This document shows positions 44,165 to 54,700 of a stretch of DNA of 64,000 nucleotides, piece by piece. Under the pieces are notes generated by a model. It had not been told where the DNA came from. It did no database searches and saw only the letters and a list, made by a program, of their open reading frames with translations. Both the position numbers and the translations under genes were made by a program. Every line of letters starts with the position of its first letter. The stretch's first letter is position 1. Location of the stretch: NCBI GenBank assembly GCA_965644295.1, contig CBFFRP010000216.1, positions 97,782-161,781 of the forward strand, read 5' to 3'. This DNA comes from Paraphysomonas bandaiensis (lineage: Eukaryota; Chrysophyceae).

Positions 44165-45202
44165 GAAAGTGTTGGGATAATACTTACTATATCCCATTTT
44201 TCTCTCGAATGGAGCTGAATATTATATCTAATAGAATATTTAGTGACCTCATGTCGGTAGCTTGTTGGCGCTAGATGGCGATTTCATTCGTTTCTTGTGC
44301 AGCCAATGTATGTTCTGCTATGATGTAGTAAGAATGAGTACAGCAGTGTGTTTAACAATTTGGTACTGTTACGATAATACTATATTAAATAATCCCTTCT
44401 ATAAGGTCAGATTCTTAATCACTGTGGCCTGTGGCTACCAATATGATGAAACAATTCTTTTTTCCCTAATCTATAGCCAATTGCTTCTAGAATAATTTCA
44501 TGACTACTTTCCTATACCGTACTACATGTTTCATACAATACAATCTAAAATAGCTCGTTAGTGCCGAGCCGTTACGTTTCTTCTATAAGAAGCAGATTAG
44601 GGATGGCTTGAGGGAACAAGGTATCGTCATCCAGCTGAAATCTTGATGTCGTGTTGCTCAGAATAAAAGAAACCGCAACTTCAATTTTGAAGTAGCGAAC
44701 GCCACATACTTAGTTAGTAATTTGGAATTCCAATCAGCAACTTGAGAGAGCAAATACACTGTGAATTGTGCTATTATTAACTGTGAGTTTGTATAGCAAG
44801 CTTCAATACTAACTGTCTATGCGGGAGAGCTATTGTAAAGGTTTATGCCTCATTATCAACAAAATGAGCGTGACAAGTGGGTTCGCATGACCTGTAGAAA
44901 TGCGGAGAGTGTATGTCTCGAGGTTATTGAAGATGACGCAAGCACTATGCCTATTAGTATTGGAGGGGAGTAAAGCATTTGAAATGCGCAGTGAAAGTTC
45001 AGTCCGAGTACGTCGTTGATTCATGTGCTGACTTACAGTATGAAACCGTGTTTGAAATGGAAAAAGAAGACCATGCAGGTGAGGTAGTGGATATGCTCGA
45101 CTTACTGAGCAATGCTCTCAGTCGTGGTAAAAAGAGAAATGCATCAGAAATGGCTTTCAGCTCCAGAGACTCCAGGCTAGTGTCAGGTAATAAGTAGTGG
45201 TA
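44165..45202. other. Intergenic, with one possible small gene
   Basis: About 1 kb downstream of MOB1. The left two thirds hold nothing I recognise. The right part contains the doubtful small gene described at 44847-45197. Confidence 0.4.
44847..45197 (+). CDS. Possible small protein gene (doubtful)
   Basis: A frame starting at ATG 44847 reads MPHYQQNERDKWVRMTCRNA and EVIEDDASTMPISIGGE, then meets a stop. A second frame reads VKVQSEYVVDSCADLQYETV, then MEKEDHAGEVVDMLDLLSNA and a basic end, with its stop at 45197. The two could be joined by a very short GTAAAG...GCGCAG intron of about 22 nt, shorter than others here, or could be a broken single gene. The hydrophilic, acidic composition is protein-like. 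I do not recognise the family. The hAT insertion at 45211 lies a few bases beyond. Confidence 0.3.
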
Positions 45203-45210
45203 CTAGAGAC

Positions 45211-45911
45211 CAGGGATAGGGAACTATATATTGTATTGCAATACATTGTACAATATATTGCAATATATTGTAAAATATATTGATTGGTGGACTGGTCAAA
45301 TATTCCATTAATAGTGTTTCTGTTAAAAGAGCTCACAATACTATTGCAATATATTGCAATATGAATAATATATCCCATATATTATGATAGTCATGTAAGA
45401 GAAGATTCTCAACTGTAGGGTGCAAAATGGATATAAATAACCGATAAATTGATTACAACATTACAGAGGATAATGAAGCTGATGTTGACTATGCGAATAA
45501 AAATCTTCAGTCAGCTCAAAAACTTAAGAAACGTACAGGTCCACGAGTCATTAACGGTTGCCTGGCCCTGGTATGTACTTTCAATACATGGGAACGTCTG
45601 TTTAGCACAACTAAACATATTATATCAGTGTTGCGCAAAAGTATCCATCCTACTTAATATGCTGTTGTTTCTGAAAGCTATTCGACAGCTATGGCCGGAT
45701 AATAGCAAATTTCAATTAATTCTGTGAATGAATATGGTGATGTTGACCTCACCGATGATGGCTCAGAGGATGAGGACGAGGTGGATTTTTAGTAGCTATA
45801 AGCAGCAGTTGGTTTGGTTGTCATGTGATCTTAATGACTAATACTAAAAATGAAATATACAGATGTGTTTACCTACTGAATAGTATTGCAATATATTGTT
45901 CCCTATCCCTG
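45211..45911 (+). mobile_element. Non-autonomous hAT element, copy 2, with 8-bp target duplication
   Basis: A 701-bp sister of the element at 41534, in the same orientation. It begins CAGGGATAGGGAACTATATA and ends TTGTTCCCTATCCCTG. CTAGAGAC flanks both ends (45203-45210 and 45912-45919). It keeps a better trace of the transposase C terminus (ERLFSTTKHIISVLRKSIHP, near 45595-45655), which then hits a stop. High similarity between the copies suggests recent amplification by an active relative elsewhere. Confidence 0.93.
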
Positions 45912-45919
45912 CTAGAGAC

Positions 45920-46311
45920 TAGAGAAGTAGAGTGTGTAGCTGGAGTACTAGTGGGCTGTTGAGTAGTAGTCAGTTCATTCATTGTATGTACAGTTATTGC
46001 TTTTCTGTTACATGCGCAAGCAATAATGAGTAATGAGAACTAGATGGTACTGTAATGAACTATAAGATTAGGTGAAATTTATATATGCTCAAGATTTGTC
46101 GTTAATTTGCAGCAAACGCACGCATATGAAATTTTATATTATTCGAGACAGATGATAAAACAATAGCCATAATAACGTAAGTTTCTTGGTGCTGCAAAAA
46201 ATAAATCGCTTAAGTAGGAGCTTAGCGGAATTCAATCATAGGCAAAACTATCTATCTCAACAAAAACTTGCTACAAAACGTCTACGTTTATGTCAATAAT
46301 ACACAACATAA
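45920..46311. other. Intergenic, no gene seen
   Basis: About 390 bases between hAT copy 2 and the 3' end of the DNAJC3 gene. No frame or repeat recognised. Confidence 0.45.
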
Positions 46312-47985
46312 CTAACCAAAGTGGAAATTAAAGTGTTGTTGACGTCCTCCGCCATGTCTGAAGTGTTGGAAAGGGTTGAAGCCGCCCCTATGTTGTCCTC
46401 CACCACCTCCTTGGTTCTCAAACACCTCTTCTCCCCTGTCATACTTGCGACGCATTTCGTCATCACTCAGTACTTCGTACGCCTCAGCCACCAGCTGAAA
46501 CTGTTTTTCTGCCTTCTCTTTCTCCTCCTCCCCCGAATGCTTGTCCGGATGCCACATCAGGGCCTGCTCTCGGTAAGCCTTTTTGATTACCTTAATTTTA
46601 GCATTTCTCGGTACTCCAAGTATCTTGTAGTAGTCCTTTTGTTTGCTTTGTTTAAGCGCAGCTTCAGCCTTACGCAGCTCCTCCTCCACCTCTCTCTGAT
46701 TTGCGGTTCCCTGGGCGGCCTCTGCTGCTTTCTTAAATCTATAGACTGCCTCGTCGTACTCCTCTGCATTCATATGAATCTCCCCTAAAACTCTCAGCAT
46801 ATCCAAGTCATTTTCGTTAGACCGAAGAGCTATCTCCGCAACCTTCTTCGCTTCTGAGAAGTTCTTCATATCACTGTAAACCTTTGCCATGTCTCGTTGC
46901 GTCTGTGGCACTGTCACTGGATGCTCTGGATCTGCCGACAAGATGTCTTTCAGGTGTTTGATCGCATCTTCATTATTCCCTGAGTCACGTGCTTTCTGAA
47001 ATCGTTCTCGGCCCTTTAAAATTTTTTTGATGAGTTTGTGCCCAGCCTTGCACCCCGCATGCTCAGGGTCCAACTTGAGAGCCTGTCTGTAGTGATTCAC
47101 TGCAGTCTCGAACTCCCCAAGTATGTAGTAGCATGTGCCGCGCAACTCCAGTGCCTCCATGCTATTGGGATCTACCTTCAGCACCTTCCCAGCATCTGCT
47201 ATAGCTTCGTATATATCACCCATATTATACGCGCACCAAGCACGCCGCAGAACCGCACTTACTGAAAGCTCTGCGTAACGTATTGCTGCAGAGTAATGCT
47301 CTCTGGCCATCGGCCAATTGCGGTTTTGATATGCCTTTTCCGCCTGATTATATCAATGAGCAAGATAATGATACCGATAATTCCTTACAACATACCTCGG
47401 ATAACATCTGCGAGCACGAAGCCGCATTGCTAATCATGCTGATATCTTTATTCGACGGATTCACCCTGCAATCAGTACCCATGTTGAGACAATTATTAGG
47501 AAGCTTATTCTACCCACATTTTGAGCGCGGCAAAATCCTTTTCCGCTTCTGCACACCTCCCCATTCGGAGTAACAGTTTTGCCCGCTGTGACAGAGCCTG
47601 CTCATATGTAGGCCTCAGTTGTACGGCGGAACTGAGATCATTTAGAGCATCCTTGTACTTTTGTAGGCGGAGATTCACTCGAAACCTCTTGTAGTGGTTT
47701 TGCTCATTTTCGGGTTCGAGCTCAATAACCTTATAAATGCAAAAAATGATTCACATCTCACACTATACTCGACACTTACCTTAGACCACAACTTTGCAGC
47801 TTCTTCAGATTGTCCTTTCGAAAATGCAAGATCTGCGGCAGCTCGTATTTTACCGGCGGATTGCACTCCGTCATCTGAAGGCTAGTCAGAATAGAATAAA
47901 TAGGCATGGCATACTTACTGCAGTTGACCACGCGGGAATTATACATCAGAAAAAAGGCAACGAGAGAAATAAAATGAGTGCACAT
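46312..47985 (-). CDS. DNAJC3: ER-luminal TPR/J-domain co-chaperone, DNAJC3/P58IPK type
   Basis: Exon 1 (47985 to 47919) encodes a signal peptide ([20 protein letters not shown]). Exon 2 (from 47874) begins the first TPR ([20 protein letters not shown]). Further exons carry TPRs such as [20 protein letters not shown] and [20 protein letters not shown]. The long last exon has several more ([60 protein letters not shown]). A J domain follows ([20 protein letters not shown], then MWHPDKH with the HPD motif that stimulates Hsp70 ATPase). A Gly/His-rich tail ends [19 protein letters not shown]. Order, leader and tail match P58IPK/DNAJC3, which feeds unfolded clients to BiP in the ER lumen. No KDEL-type signal is visible, as in the family. 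Confidence 0.92.
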
Positions 47986-48557
47986 ACCACTGAAGCTCAT
48001 ATGCATTATATACAACTAGGAACGCTTACAATGATAGTGGTGCAATCTCTGTAAAAGCCGAATGTAGATATACTCAAATGATAAGATTCGCTCGGAGAGG
48101 ATTGTAATTTCGATGCGGTTTGGCACGTTAGGCTCTGCAACAACTGATGCATCTTCATTGCATTTCTTTGTGTACATGTCTGCAGTTGCGTTTTTATAGC
48201 CTTCGTAGTGGATAAACCTTAAAATCACAGATTTACCAAAAACTCCAAACTTTTTCCTTAAAACCCATTATATTTATTTATTAGGTCGAAAATGAAAATA
48301 TATTGTAGAGTAGCGCAAACACTGTTTTCAGTAAATAAAATAACTCCAACACTGCTTTGGAACTAAGGAGAGCCAAGAAAAACAAAAAAGAACAACACCA
48401 ACATGCACATCTCCACACACTGACTACTATACGGTGCACTGTATATGCAAAGCAAAGCAGGTATGTGCGGGTAACACATGTGCCTAATTGTGCAACTATC
48501 ACACGCATTCAAATAGTGCATTAATATTTATCCCCTTCAAGTTTTACAGCTTTAAGA
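47986..48557. other. Divergent intergenic region
   Basis: Gap between the starts of the DNAJC3 gene (minus) and the small Tim gene (plus). A 70-residue minus-strand frame at 48016-48228 sits just upstream of DNAJC3, without family resemblance. It could be untranslated leader. Confidence 0.4.
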
Positions 48558-48941
48558 ATGTCTTGGTTTGGTCTTGGTGGTGGCAGTTCTGATGACTCAA
48601 AGAGCTCATCAAGCTCTTCTTATGACTCTCCCTCTCCTTATCAGGAGAGCGCATACGATAATCACGCTGAGTTCGCACCTCCTCCTCAGCAGTTTTCATC
48701 TCCTTCAAGCTCTTCATCGTCATCCCTCCAGGATCAGCTTGCTGCGGAACAACAGATGATTATGGTTCAGCAAGTGATGTTCAAGTTGACTGAGTCGGCT
48801 TTTGAGACATGTGTTTCGAGACCCTCTTCGTCTTTGAGCTCTTCTGAACAGGCTTGCATATCATCAGTGACCAGCAAATATCTTGAAGCCGGAGAATTTT
48901 TAATTAGAAAAATAGGAAGCAAAAATCAGAACCAGTTTTAG
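48558..48941 (+). CDS. Small Tim (Tim8/13-like) intermembrane-space chaperone variant
   Basis: A single-exon frame of 127 residues. The N-terminal 55 residues are Gly/Ser-rich. Residues about 70-112 align with the small Tim core of TIM13/TIM8: MFKLTESAFETCVSRPSSSL, then SSSEQACISSVTSKYLEA. Small Tims carry membrane-protein precursors across the mitochondrial intermembrane space and fold through twin CX3C motifs. Here only the inner cysteines remain (C85 and C100). The outer positions are Ala81 and Val104, so one disulfide is kept and the other lost. The P..SL...EQ.C signature and the end YLEA are well preserved, so I consider the family call good. The long Ser-rich N-terminal extension is unusual. 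Confidence 0.7.
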   Translation: MSWFGLGGGSSDDSKSSSSSSYDSPSPYQESAYDNHAEFAPPPQQFSSPSSSSSSSLQDQLAAEQQMIMVQQVMFKLTESAFETCVSRPSSSLSSSEQACISSVTSKYLEAGEFLIRKIGSKNQNQF

Positions 48942-49564
48942 ATGATTTGTCGAATCATATTGTTGCAACATTATTTTGTGTAGTGCATGAGCAATGAGTG
49001 CAATTCGAACAATTGAATTTACTTAGAACAGTATATAATGAACTGGGAGTTCTATAAATGGGTAATAATCGCATCTTCAGTACAGTGTATGAAAACTTGC
49101 TTGGCACCGGAACTGCACTTCAGCAGTTCCTCCTTGCTCCTCCTTGAGGAAGTATGACCACTAAAAATACCAATTTATATATAATGAACTTGAAGGCCTT
49201 AGTAATTTATAAACGCATGGATGGGGTGTCGTACCATACGCGTGATAGAATATAAAAATTTGTCGCTATTACGGCAAGAAACACCGACAGGTAGTGTGCT
49301 GGTAAATATTAAATAGCGTATTGGAATAGATAGAGAATAGTTGTTGTATATCTTTAAGTTGAAAAAATAGTAGTCGAACAATGATGCGTAATCATAATGT
49401 AATCATTGTAGCAGTAAAAGAGAAAGAATTTAGACAAGATACCGCCTGACATTTTTGAGAGATGATACATGAATACAAGAAAATACGGTTTTATTACTGT
49501 CGATGCTACGTGTGAACATGATCAAGTGGCCTATTATTGCTCAAATAGTACGGAATAGGTTTAT
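48942..49564. other. Convergent intergenic region
   Basis: Gap between the 3' ends of the small Tim gene (plus) and the UXS gene (minus). Nothing recognised. Confidence 0.5.
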
Positions 49565-50841
49565 CTATTTAGGAGTGTTAGGTCGAGCAGCGTCTGGTCC
49601 AGTGGGGATGATCTCACCACTGTCCTGCAGCACTTGCCTGAAGTAGGCGATTGTCTTCTCGAGACCGATTCTAACTGGGACAGTGGGTCGCCAGTCGATA
49701 CGCTCCATTGCAGTAGTGATATCTGGTTTACGCTGTCTCGGATCATCCTGTGTGGCGGGTAGAAACCGAATGGTAGAGTTGGACCCGGTCAGCTCCTTAA
49801 TAATGTAGGCGAAGTCCTATATTCGACTAGTAAGCAACAAGAAAAATACAAATGACGTCACCTACTTTGACAGAATACTCATCTGGATTCCCGATGTTCA
49901 CGGGTAGGGAGTAGTTGCCGTTCATGAGCTTGATAAGACCAGAAACAAGATCGTCTACATACTGGAATGATCGAGTCTGTGCTCCGCTACCGTATATGGT
50001 GATATCTTTCCCCTGGAGAGCCTACAGCATAGACACCACGGAAGCAATTATATTGCATACACACATCCGAATACGGGCGCACCTGAATAATAAAGTTGCT
50101 GACAACTCGTCCGTCATTAGGGTGCATACGAGGTCCAAAGGTGTTAAATATTCTTGCCACCCTTACCTCCAAATTGGATTGCTTTTCATAGGCGTACCTG
50201 TTATGAATATAAGGAAAGAGAACAGAATATATGTAGACTAACATCATTGTCTCCGCAACACGCTTGCCCTCATCATAACAGGCACGAGGACCGATGGGAT
50301 TGACATGACCCCAATATGTCTCCTTCTGTGGATGCACTTCCGGGTCTCCATACACCTCAGATGTAGAGGTAAGGAGGACACGGGCCTTGACGCGTTTCGC
50401 GAGACCGAGCATGTTGAGAGTTCCCTCAGTACTGGTCTTAATCGTCTTGATTGGGTTATACTGATAATGTGGTGGAGAAGCAGGGCAAGCCAGATGATAC
50501 ACCTGATCTACTTCCAACATGATTGGCTCAACCACATCATGAATTATAAGCTGGAAATTCGGATGGTTCTGCCACTGTTGTACATTCTGCGCACGCCCAG
50601 TAAACATGTTGTCGACTACTATGACACGGTGCCCTTGCATCATTAGTCTATCCACTAGATGACTCCCTACAAACCCTGATCCTCCTGATACAAGGATTCT
50701 CAATTGGTCACGAGTTGACAGCTTCGCCACAGGAGGATACTTGTGCTGAAGAGAATTCGTCGTCGAAGCTTTCGCGTGAATATCTAAGATTTGACCACGA
50801 ACTTCGTTTGTAACGAAAGATTTTATTTCATCATTGGACAT
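49565..50841 (-). CDS. UXS1: UDP-glucuronic acid decarboxylase (UDP-xylose synthase)
   Basis: A short-chain dehydrogenase-type enzyme converting UDP-glucuronate to UDP-xylose. From the ATG at 50841 ([20 protein letters not shown]) the NAD-binding GGSGFVG is at 53-59. [20 protein letters not shown] is a UXS hallmark, LTSTSEVYG at about 157-165 holds the catalytic Ser/Thr region, and Y189-x3-K193 (YDEGK) is the active-site pair. Later exons give [31 protein letters not shown], then [20 protein letters not shown] and [13 protein letters not shown], ending [10 protein letters not shown] at 49565. Introns are short GT-AG. There is no membrane anchor, so this is the soluble cytosolic form. UDP-xylose is a donor for glycan and cell-wall xylosylation. 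Confidence 0.96.
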
Positions 50842-51538
50842 TTTGGTAAGAGGGGACGTACTGCAATATATTAACCAAAAAACAAGCATAGTATCGTACT
50901 GTACCTGGACTTGTTGCCATCATTCTGTGACAACTGTAACCAAAATATAATGAATATCAGTATTGATATAGGAATAAACCATGGCTGGCGATATATCGGT
51001 ACTGAGTTCGACACACCAGAGCCTAGGTTACTATCTCTCCCTCTCATATGGAATAATTAATAGCTAACCTCTTTACAAATACACGAGAATATCCACCTCG
51101 TTTACGTAATACTAATATATAACAAATATATTAACAGAGCTCAAAGATCACTCAAACAATAAGATTAAGTCCTTTGGTTTAATCCGTGTACTATTAAAGC
51201 TACTCTATATCCTAATATCGTCTACATTCACACTCCTTCATCTATGCAGAGTATGGTATGCATACTCCACAGTCATAACAGCATTCATACATACGGGATA
51301 CTGCTGTATACTAGTACTGGTATATACGGTATATGTGTTGAAAATACGGAAGTAATTTTTTACTTGCCTCCCCCCTCTTGACCAAACACGGTCATGGTCT
51401 GGTGACACCTCAACATATGGTACACTGATACATACACACACACATACATACACATCTATCCACATACATACACATACATGTATCTATCCATCACTATTAG
51501 AACACAATCACACAAGAATTTAATTCAATTCCCACAGA
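50842..51538. other. Divergent intergenic region
   Basis: Gap between the starts of the UXS gene (minus) and the lipase gene (plus). It contains an ACATAC/CACACA simple repeat near 51427-51480. No gene seen. Confidence 0.5.
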
Positions 51539-53410
51539 ATGATTATATCTGTTGCTTCAATAGGTAACTACTTATTAGCAGTGTGTTTGGACTGGAGAGC
51601 GCTGGTAGTGATTGGCGTCGGTGCCGCTGCTATATACATATACTACCCCGTCAAAGCTCTGCCATCTTCATTGAAAGTTACGAAAAAAGATACTGGAATA
51701 GGAAATAAAGATGCTCTTATCGAAACGAAACAGCCAGAGCCCTCTCCTGAGGGTGCTCAGGACGGTAATGTGGAGTCGTCGGATGAACAGAAGAAGTTAC
51801 CTGAGGAGAGCGCAGACAGCACAGCCAGTGTAATTGTTTTTCCTGACTGGGCGAAATTTTCTGAAATTGATGTATTGGCGTTGATACCATCATCAGTAAT
51901 GGATGATAAACTTAAAAAAGCACTTAGAGATGTGTCCCAACTGGGGTATTCCATTGTTGAAAAATTGGATAGCGTTGGTTTCAACCCCACTCATCCATTT
52001 TTAGTGAACATGGCGTTGCTGCGTCTCTATACCCTAGCTATGCGAAAGACTCCGAATTTACTATCAAATAATGAACTATTCGAGTGTGAATCAGATGATC
52101 ATTTTTTCGCTCACAGCATACACTACTTGCGATATTCTGATTACGCCTACAATACAAGTCCTATGATTGCGAACAGAGATATTATAATTAGTGAGCTTCG
52201 TGAGAGTAATTCATGCAGTGTGCATATGCCTCGGCATGTTATGTTCTTGGATCACGTGACGCGGTCTATTGTGGTTGCCATACGCGGTACTGCCTCCCTA
52301 TCGGACATGCTCACGGACCTATTTATCGACACTATACCATTTCCTGTCGGAGACAACGAAGGAGACGATGAAGAGCCTAAGCTACATGCTCATCGCGGTA
52401 TTGCACTTGCTGCTCAAATGCTGCTAGAGCCTGTTAAAAGGGCTGTGGAAGAAACACGAGCCCGGAGTAGTGGCAAGTATAAAGACTACCGATTGGTTGT
52501 TACCGGTCACTCCTTGGGCGCTGGCACAGCAAGCCTTCTAGGATTACTTCTATCTACTATTGGCATTGCCAGTGATGTATATGCATACGCCTCTCCCCCT
52601 ATAATTAGTTTTTTTGAAGACGATCCCAAGACTGAGTTGGACTTCTCTAAGTGTAGAATTCATAACTTCGTGCTCAATGAAGATTTAATTCCTAGGTGCT
52701 CACGCCATGAATTGTTGCGTATGTTAGCTATTATCGCCGCTATCGACAAGCTACCCTGGACTGCAACACGCCGAACAGAGTTAATTTTCAAGGGGGAGCT
52801 GAGTGACGAGGATCTTGAAAGCATACGTCATGCGAGCCAGGAAGATGAAATGCCCTTCATTACCAACGATGATGTCGAGCTTTACTTGCCTGGAACAGTA
52901 TACATGCTGTACCCACACTACTGCACGCGAGATGGGTCTCAATCTCTGAAATGTGCCGACAACAAAGATAATAATTCCTCTGGCGACAAATCGACTGAAA
53001 ATATGTCTTCTGGTAAAGGTAACGGTGATAAAGATTTGGACAGAGAAAGCAAAGGCAAAACTCCTTCTGCTAAAAGCGATGGCAAGGTTAATGACATCCT
53101 CTCTGTCTCTCGAGCCACCGAAATAGCATCAGATATTGCATCAACCAAGAAGTTATCTGTCAGAAATTCCCCTGCGGACACATCAGATGCAGTATCGGAT
53201 ATTTCCAATCCAACTCCTGCAGACCAGACGACGACTGATACCTCAGTTGATGGGACAAAAGGTAATGTAATAGAGTCATCTCAACAGTATAAGATGTACA
53301 AACTATCCGAGTCTGCCAAATTATTTAGTGGGTCACTGATAACGGGTGATCGAATGCTTACTGATCATCGTACTTCATCCTATATTGAGGGGTTTGTGAG
53401 CATGATATAA
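51539..53410 (+). CDS. Class 3 lipase, diacylglycerol-lipase-like, N-terminally anchored
   Basis: A single-exon frame of 623 residues. A hydrophobic segment at about 18-36 (LDWRALVVIGVGAAAIYIYY) may be a signal anchor. The alpha/beta-hydrolase domain follows: FLDHVTRSIVVAIRGTASLS is the oxyanion region, HAHRGIALAAQMLL is typical of DAG lipases, and GHSLGAG at 323-329 holds the nucleophile Ser325. NEDLIPRCS marks the acid region and LPGTVYMLYPHY the likely His region. This order matches sn-1-specific diacylglycerol lipases, which release monoacylglycerol from DAG. Unlike animal DAGLs there is one rather than four membrane segments. The last 180 residues are a Ser/Asp/Lys-rich low-complexity tail. 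The substrate is inferred from family resemblance only. Confidence 0.85.
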   Translation: MIISVASIGNYLLAVCLDWRALVVIGVGAAAIYIYYPVKALPSSLKVTKKDTGIGNKDALIETKQPEPSPEGAQDGNVESSDEQKKLPEESADSTASVIVFPDWAKFSEIDVLALIPSSVMDDKLKKALRDVSQLGYSIVEKLDSVGFNPTHPFLVNMALLRLYTLAMRKTPNLLSNNELFECESDDHFFAHSIHYLRYSDYAYNTSPMIANRDIIISELRESNSCSVHMPRHVMFLDHVTRSIVVAIRGTASLSDMLTDLFIDTIPFPVGDNEGDDEEPKLHAHRGIALAAQMLLEPVKRAVEETRARSSGKYKDYRLVVTGHSLGAGTASLLGLLLSTIGIASDVYAYASPPIISFFEDDPKTELDFSKCRIHNFVLNEDLIPRCSRHELLRMLAIIAAIDKLPWTATRRTELIFKGELSDEDLESIRHASQEDEMPFITNDDVELYLPGTVYMLYPHYCTRDGSQSLKCADNKDNNSSGDKSTENMSSGKGNGDKDLDRESKGKTPSAKSDGKVNDILSVSRATEIASDIASTKKLSVRNSPADTSDAVSDISNPTPADQTTTDTSVDGTKGNVIESSQQYKMYKLSESAKLFSGSLITGDRMLTDHRTSSYIEGFVSMI

Positions 53411-53714
53411 TAGGTTATATTCGTTCATTTTTTAGCTTTATTTGCGTTTTATCTTTGAATTGGTAATTGTTTCTGTATCAACTAAGTATTGTCATATGTC
53501 TTATTTGTGTAATAAGATACGCAGCACCAATATATCGTTGATGTGAAATAAGCACTGAATTGGTTAGTAACTAATTATATTCTCCTATGCGGAGTGGCCG
53601 AGTAAAGTTAATATAAAACCGACATTGAGACACCTAAAACACGATTAATGATGAGGCCCCAAGAGTTTTCCTCTATTCCTCTATGATTCTCTCACTTCAA
53701 ATAACACCCGTACA
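53411..53714. other. Intergenic, no gene seen
   Basis: About 300 bases after the lipase stop, probably 3' untranslated and spacer sequence before the dead hAT element. Confidence 0.4.
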
Positions 53715-54700
53715 CCGTACACAGGGCTATAGCTACAACAAAATTATAGACCTTCGAAATTAATAGCCATCGTCCTGAATGGCTATTAAAAGCGTAGGAA
53801 GGTTGGCCTTTGGCCTCTCATTACAAATTTCTTCCTTTGTACGGTCGATTACGTTTCTTTCCTCTCGACCTTAAGCTACAAGACTAAGCTCAGCTCGATC
53901 CATTGCGTATATGTATTGCTCACTGCCCTTCTAGTTTTAAGATATCTAAAATTAGTTTGGCAATCATATTCTTAATTCTTACCAATCTGGGCAGGTGCAA
54001 TTTTGGCGACGAGGTAAACAAATTAATCCCAAATGAATTGACACATGTTAAGTTAGACCGCTTGACAGCGGAGTTTAGAGAATTCGAAAACATTTCTATG
54101 ATTCTCCAAAAATATAGCGCCGAACAGGCCGATTTTAGTATTGCGCGTTTTTTATTCAAAATTCCCTAGTACTAGCCACCACCTTGGTGCGGATCCGGAC
54201 ATAACTATGAATCATACCTTCGAAAAGGCTATTGTGAAAGAGCTAATTGGAGGATAATCTCACTCGACCAGAGAAGGTGTACCTCAAACGTTTTCTGCTG
54301 GACAGAACTGATGAAGAAGATAATGGCTTCGACTCACTGACGAGAAGACACCAAGAACAAAAGCGATTACGCACGACCAAGCCAACTAAGTAAAGCTGCT
54401 TGAAGTTAATTTACTCCACAACTAATTGCGCAGAAAGGATTTTCAGTAGAGCAAATATCAACATGAGTAATCTGCGCTAATCCATGGCACCTCATCGATT
54501 GGAGGCCCTTAAGTTATTGCTCTTTAATAGACTTCTTTGGAATGGAAGTACAGTTGAAGATGCTATACGTGCTTGTAACGAGCAGCTAATTTAATTAGAC
54601 AATAAGTGGCTATTAAATTATGCAATTACTCACAACAATTGTAATTTAATTTGTCAAAAACTTTTGCAATTTAATTGCAATCAATTCTTACGCAGCCCTG
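53715..54700 (+). mobile_element. Degenerate hAT transposon, decayed transposase C terminus and right terminal repeat
   Basis: A frame from about 54430 reads AERIFSRANINMSNLR, an in-frame stop, then SMAPHRLEALKLLLFNRLLW, the hAT C-terminal dimerisation signature. An upstream frame (53903-54169) may be earlier transposase. The right end, CTTACGCAGCCCTG at 54700, matches the terminal repeat of the MITEs at 23429 and 30742, so this may be a relic of their source family. A possible left end is CAGGGCTATAGC near 53715, but no 8-bp duplication matches, so the left limit is uncertain. Confidence 0.7.

Noticed and set aside
46321-46788. 155-residue plus-strand frame
   Set aside because: It lies opposite the J-domain exon of DNAJC3 and is only its antisense shadow.
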